DNA from: an uncultured Microbulbifer sp.
GTDB lineage: Bacteria; Pseudomonadota; Gammaproteobacteria; Pseudomonadales; Cellvibrionaceae
DNA length: 36,466 nucleotides
Assembly (NCBI RefSeq): GCF_913055755.1
Contig: NZ_CAJXKH010000029.1
Location: forward strand, 1-36,466
Direction of reading: 5' to 3'
Shown here: piece after piece, positions 33,497 to 36,466 of the stretch
How positions within the stretch are numbered: position 1 is the stretch's first letter
How the letters are laid out: each line of letters begins with the position of its first letter
Translations under genes and position numbers: made by a program
The notes under the pieces: model-generated
What the model was told of the DNA's origin: nothing
The model's database searches: none
Seen by the model: only the letters and a program-made list of their open reading frames with translations

Positions 33497-33534
33497 AAAG
33501 CCCCGCCGGTTCCGCCGCGGGGCTTTGTCGTTTT
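33497..33534 (+). terminator. Intrinsic terminator upstream of the HNH gene
   Basis: Perfect stem AAAGCCCCGC (33497-33506) / GCGGGGCTTT (33517-33526), then GTCGTTTTC. It lies 40-70 bases before the HNH start and about 275 bases after the sRNA terminator, so it belongs to a separate short transcript or attenuates a leader. Confidence 0.7.
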
Positions 33535-33572
33535 CATACCCCGATAAACACAGCCAAACGGGAGGTGGATAC

Positions 33573-34145
33573 ATGCAAGCGCAAATCCTGAGACTGAATC
33601 TGGCGGGCCAGCCGCTGGAGTGGTTGAGCTGGGAAGAGGCGGCGTGTCTGTATGTGCGCGAGCTGGTGACCTGGACCCTCGGCGGCGTGGTGCAGACGGT
33701 GCACGGGGGAATCAACCGCAGCGGCGAGCGCTCCAAGCTGGACCTGGCGGCAATCATCGCCTGTGGCGGCGATCGCATGGCGCGCCCGCGCACCCGGCCA
33801 CCGCTAACCAACCGCGCCCTGTTTGCCCGCGACCAGCACACCTGCCTCTACTGTGGTCAGGTTTTCTACATCAGTGAACTGACCCGCGACCACGTGCACC
33901 CGGTTTCCCGCGGTGGCCGCGACGTGTGGGAGAACGTGGTCACCGCCTGCCGCCGCTGCAACCAGCACAAGGGCAACCGGCTGCTGCAGGATATCGAGAT
34001 GGATTTGCTGGCACTGCCGTTTGTGCCCAATGCGGCGGAGTACCTGGCGCTGATCAACAGCGTGCGGATTCGCGGTGACCAGATGGAGTTCCTGCGCGGC
34101 CAGTTTTCGCGGCCGCGGCAGGATGGGTGGTTGCAGGCGTCGTAG
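33573..34145 (+). CDS. HNH endonuclease family protein
   Basis: 190 residues. The central HNH domain reads CLYCGQVFYISELTRDHVHP followed by VSRGGRDVWENVVTACRRCN and QHKGNR: a zinc site of two CxxC pairs and the DHVHP/N...H catalytic core. The N-terminal half (LRLNLAGQPLEWLSWEEAACLYVREL) is the part shared by stand-alone chromosomal HNH proteins common in proteobacteria. The ATG at 33573 has an excellent ribosome binding site (GGGAGGTGG); the frame upstream crosses a terminator and is not coding. Its role is not known; there is no neighbouring restriction or phage gene to suggest one. It is convergent with the ligase gene, three bases apart. Confidence 0.88.
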   Translation: MQAQILRLNLAGQPLEWLSWEEAACLYVRELVTWTLGGVVQTVHGGINRSGERSKLDLAAIIACGGDRMARPRTRPPLTNRALFARDQHTCLYCGQVFYISELTRDHVHPVSRGGRDVWENVVTACRRCNQHKGNRLLQDIEMDLLALPFVPNAAEYLALINSVRIRGDQMEFLRGQFSRPRQDGWLQAS

Positions 34146-34148
34146 GAA

Positions 34149-35165
34149 TTAGCCGTTGACCGCGGCGTAGATCAGTTTGCTCAGGTACTGATTGAAGTCG
34201 TGGCCGTGGTTCTGCAGCATTTTCGGAAACATGGAAATGGGCGTCATTCCCGGGAAGGTGTTCACCTCGTTCAGGTAGATATCGCCATCTTCGGTGAGGA
34301 AGAAATCGATCCGCGACAGGTCCTTCAGTTGCAGGCCGATAAACGCGCGCTTTGACGCCTCGCGAATCCAGCCCAGCTGCGCATCGCTGAGCCCCTCGGC
34401 CTCCACATGGGTCTGCGCGCGGCTGCCCTCGGCGTACTTTTCCTCGTAACTGTAAAAGGTATCCACCGGCGCGCACACCTCTCCGGGAGGCGTAATGACC
34501 AGCTCGCCGTCGTAGGTGTAGGCCGCCACTTCCAGCTCGCGCACCTTCAGGCACTTTTCCACCAGCACATAGGGCGACAGGGCAAACGCCTCGCGCAGCG
34601 CCTGCTCCAGTGCCTCGGCATCGCTGACCTTGTAGCAGCCCACGGACGAGCCCTGGTTGGAGGCCTTGATAAACACCGATCCCCACTGCTTCAGCGCATC
34701 CTGCGCCTTGACGGTTTCTTCCGGGGAATTGGCGCACAGGAACTGATAGGGGGTGTTGTCGATCCCCAGGGCGGAGAGCCACAACTTGGTGGTGATTTTG
34801 TTGAAGCAGAGCTTACTCGCTTCCGGGCCGCAGCCGAAGTAGGGCAGGCCGAGGATTTCCAGGGTCGACTGCAGGTCGCCGGTTTCGCCGGGGTAGCCGT
34901 GAATCGACGGCACCACATAATCCACCGTTTGTGCGCTGCCATCGCTGCAGTACAGCAGTTTGTCCGAACGCAATTCGCGCACCCGGTCGTCGCCGTCGCG
35001 CAGGCGCCCCTCGCCGTCCATGGTCACCCGGGTGATGGCAAATTCCGGAGACCGCTCCAGTTCGCGCTGGATAAAATCTGCAGTGCGCAGGGACACTTCG
35101 TGCTCGCTGCCGCCCCCGCCGCAAATCAGCAGGATCTGGATTTTTACTTCGGCCTTGTCGCTCAT
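34149..35165 (-). CDS. ddl: D-alanine--D-alanine ligase
   Basis: ATP-grasp enzyme making the D-Ala-D-Ala dipeptide of peptidoglycan precursors. The 338-residue protein has ICGGGGSEHEVSLRTA at the N-terminus, IHGYPGETGDLQSTLE in place of the usual HGxxGEDGxxQG, VFIKASNQGSSVGCYKV in the ATP-grasp, and TFYSYEEKYAEGS. The last keeps the Tyr of the omega loop that marks D-Ala rather than D-lactate specificity. DLSRIDFFLTEDGDIYLNEVNTFPGMT carries the metal ligands. It lies outside a cell-division cluster, next to mepA, another cell-wall gene on the same strand 19 bases upstream. Confidence 0.93.
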   Translation of the reverse strand: MSDKAEVKIQILLICGGGGSEHEVSLRTADFIQRELERSPEFAITRVTMDGEGRLRDGDDRVRELRSDKLLYCSDGSAQTVDYVVPSIHGYPGETGDLQSTLEILGLPYFGCGPEASKLCFNKITTKLWLSALGIDNTPYQFLCANSPEETVKAQDALKQWGSVFIKASNQGSSVGCYKVSDAEALEQALREAFALSPYVLVEKCLKVRELEVAAYTYDGELVITPPGEVCAPVDTFYSYEEKYAEGSRAQTHVEAEGLSDAQLGWIREASKRAFIGLQLKDLSRIDFFLTEDGDIYLNEVNTFPGMTPISMFPKMLQNHGHDFNQYLSKLIYAAVNG

Positions 35166-35184
35166 CGGGCTCTCATCTTTTGGG

Positions 35185-36081
35185 TCATTGTTTGTGATCC
35201 ACCGCCGCCGGGGCGGTCAGTACCCGCTTGCATTGCGTGGGCATCGGTGGTTTTTTCGGTGGCTTGGGCCGCTTCGCCTCCGGTGCGGTGCCATTTAGAA
35301 TGGCGTAAAACTCCTCACTAAACCACCAGTCCAGATCCCTGCCACAGGGATTGCCGCGGGGCGGTGCCTGGGGTTTGCAGTTTTTGTCTTCCGGCGGGCA
35401 GTTCAGGCGCACATGGAAATGATAGTTGTGTCCCCACCAGGGGCGCACCTTGCGCAACCAATTATTATCCTCACCGGCCATCTCGCACATTTGGCGCTTG
35501 ATGGTCGGGTGCACAAAAATCCGCGCTACCCTGGGGTCTTCCGATGCCAGGCGCAATATTTTCGGCACTCTGGGATCCCAGTTTTTATCAATCAGGCGAT
35601 GTTCGCGTTCATTCGCCAGGGCGATGGCGGAGATATTGTCCCGCTCCCAGGGCGTGAGCGGGCGCTTGGCGGCGCGCTTGTCCTGGGAGTACCAGATATC
35701 CGCATCCAGCCCCATCTGGTGGCTGCGGTGGCCACTGCTGAAGGGCCCGCCGCGGGCCATGGACATGTCGCCGATCTGCAGTCTGCCGAGGCCGTTTTCA
35801 TCCACCGCGTTGGAGAAGTCCTTGAGAAATTCCACCAGGTAGGGGCTGCCGTAATGGCGGTCGCGCCCGGTGCGCACCAGCTGGTAACCCTTCCCGCGCA
35901 GGGGCAATTCCTCGGCGCCACTGAGGCAGCCGTTGGTGTAGCTACCAATGCTGGCGGGGAGTTGGTTGGAAGGGTTTTTAACGTCTTCCCAGGGATTTTG
36001 TGCGTGAGTGGTTACTGACAGGCAGAGCAGCGTGACAGTGGCGAATAACGAGAGTGAGAAAGTGCGGGCGGAGGTCGACAT
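35185..36081 (-). CDS. mepA: Penicillin-insensitive murein endopeptidase
   Basis: Periplasmic zinc LAS-type peptidase that cleaves D-Ala-meso-DAP cross-links in peptidoglycan. 298 residues with a signal peptide (SLFATVTLLCLSVTTHAQ). Zinc ligands lie in SSGHRSHQMGLDADIWY (His and Asp) and WWGHNYHFHVRLNCP (His). Paired cysteines later in the chain (CPPEDKNC, GNPCGRDLDWW) follow the family pattern. The C-terminal tail is Pro/Lys rich. It lies upstream of ddl on the same strand, a cell-wall pair that may be co-transcribed. Confidence 0.95.
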   Translation of the reverse strand: MSTSARTFSLSLFATVTLLCLSVTTHAQNPWEDVKNPSNQLPASIGSYTNGCLSGAEELPLRGKGYQLVRTGRDRHYGSPYLVEFLKDFSNAVDENGLGRLQIGDMSMARGGPFSSGHRSHQMGLDADIWYSQDKRAAKRPLTPWERDNISAIALANEREHRLIDKNWDPRVPKILRLASEDPRVARIFVHPTIKRQMCEMAGEDNNWLRKVRPWWGHNYHFHVRLNCPPEDKNCKPQAPPRGNPCGRDLDWWFSEEFYAILNGTAPEAKRPKPPKKPPMPTQCKRVLTAPAAVDHKQ

Positions 36082-36466
36082 AATCTACTGCTATGGAGTC
36101 GGTTATTAGGTTAGTGCCCGGGGAATTATAGAGGTTCCGTTGGCGAGTTCTGTGGAATGGTCCGCTTGGGTGGGCTGTGGGGGCTTTCGAGTCCTGTGGC
36201 TGTCCGGGAGTTCGTGGTTCGTTTCCGGAAACTCTGTAGCGGCTCGGCAGTGCGACGCTCGGGAAGCCCCGTGGCGGCCCTTCTACCGGTAAACCCTTTG
36301 CGAGACACGCCGTAAACCCATCCCTGGGGGCTCTTCGAAAACATCCCTGTTTTCGAAGGTCTCGAAAAGGGTTTCCCGGTATCAGGGCCTTCGCATTGAA
36401 GAGCGGAGGTTGTTAAGGAAGTTCTGCATTGTTCGCCGAACAGAGTGTCGGTGCTTGCGAAGGCTT
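36082..36466. other. Region upstream of mepA to the window end
   Basis: 385 bases without a gene. It contains palindromic element copy 8 and, at the very edge, a GCGAAGGC motif (36457-36464) like the start of a reversed copy. Confidence 0.5.
36271..36394 (+). repeat. Nested palindromic repeat element, copy 8
   Basis: 124-bp element. Ends GTGGCGG (36271) and CCTTCGC (to 36394). Arms pair over 23 bp (36284-36306 with 36359-36381) with two mismatches. Core hairpin CCCA-TCCC-TGGG (36317-36328); inner hairpin TTCGAAAACA-TCCC-TGTTTTCGAA (36334-36357). Confidence 0.92.

Larger units (their letters stand above)
32883..33572. other. Non-coding region with Rsm-type sRNA
   Basis: 690 bases between the divergent dehydrogenase and HNH genes. 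It holds a GacA box, an Rsm-like sRNA with terminator, and downstream of that a second plus-strand terminator (33497-33530) that implies another short transcript or a leader of the HNH gene. No supported protein gene. Confidence 0.7.

Noticed and set aside
36126..36344. 72-codon minus-strand frame at the right end
   Set aside because: It crosses the palindromic element copy 8 and looks like chance coding (Ser, Arg, Pro rich).
14716..36394. Integron attC sites or a CRISPR array as explanation for the palindromic elements
   Set aside because: The elements are kilobases apart between housekeeping genes, lack the GTTRRRY/RYYYAAC core sites of attC, and have no direct-repeat and spacer layout.

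Overview
The window is high-GC DNA from a free-living gammaproteobacterium. The gene content (Oar-like TonB receptor, secreted pullulanase, FNR/Anr with HemN, a Gac/Rsm-type sRNA) and the gene order nrdR-ribD-ribE-ribB-ribH-nusB-thiL-pgpA suggest a marine polysaccharide-degrading lineage, probably a Microbulbifer-like member of the Cellvibrionales. The genus is inferred from gene content, not from a marker gene. No rRNA, tRNA, CRISPR array, transposase or prophage gene was seen; most protein genes are chromosomal housekeeping genes.

Layout. 1-560: 3' end of a TonB-dependent receptor. 733-2397 (-): ettA. 2623-4690: valine degradation pair (3-hydroxyisobutyryl-CoA hydrolase, mmsB). 4776-8636: an oxygen-response island, with ompW, hemN, an FNR/Anr regulator and a hemerythrin-domain gene; ompW, hemN and the hemerythrin gene each have an FNR-type box upstream. 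8768-12293: a small lipoprotein, glyA and a polyamine-type binding protein without its transporter. 12407-19937: nrdR-ribD-ribE-ribB-ribH-nusB-thiL-pgpA, a retropepsin-like protease and ribA. RibB carries a GTP cyclohydrolase II-like C-terminal half that has lost its zinc cysteines, so the separate ribA completes the riboflavin pathway. 20205-23615 (-): secreted pullulanase. 24475-25605: rsgA. 25721-27604 (-): DUF885 peptidase-like protein. 27830-31246 (-): xseB-ispA-dxs, isoprenoid precursor synthesis. 31320-32882 (-): membrane-anchored sugar dehydrogenase-like protein with a cytochrome c tail. 33014-33221: GacA box and Rsm-type sRNA. 33573-36081: HNH endonuclease, D-Ala-D-Ala ligase and MepA.

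Two non-coding themes stand out. First, six complete intergenic elements of 121-124 bp share the same ends (GTGGCG.../...CTTCGC) and a conserved double-hairpin core, but each has a different long palindromic arm sequence, so structure rather than arm sequence is conserved. One copy shows a compensatory change in the core stem. There are also one hybrid copy, short derivatives, and a possible further copy starting at the right edge. Second, an apparently unannotated CsrA/RsmA-sequestering sRNA has seven GGA motifs, a perfect TGTAAG-N6-CTTACA GacA box and an intrinsic terminator. Read on their complementary strand, the repeat hairpins display AGGGATG loops that match the CsrA binding consensus. 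A link between the two is a speculative but testable idea.
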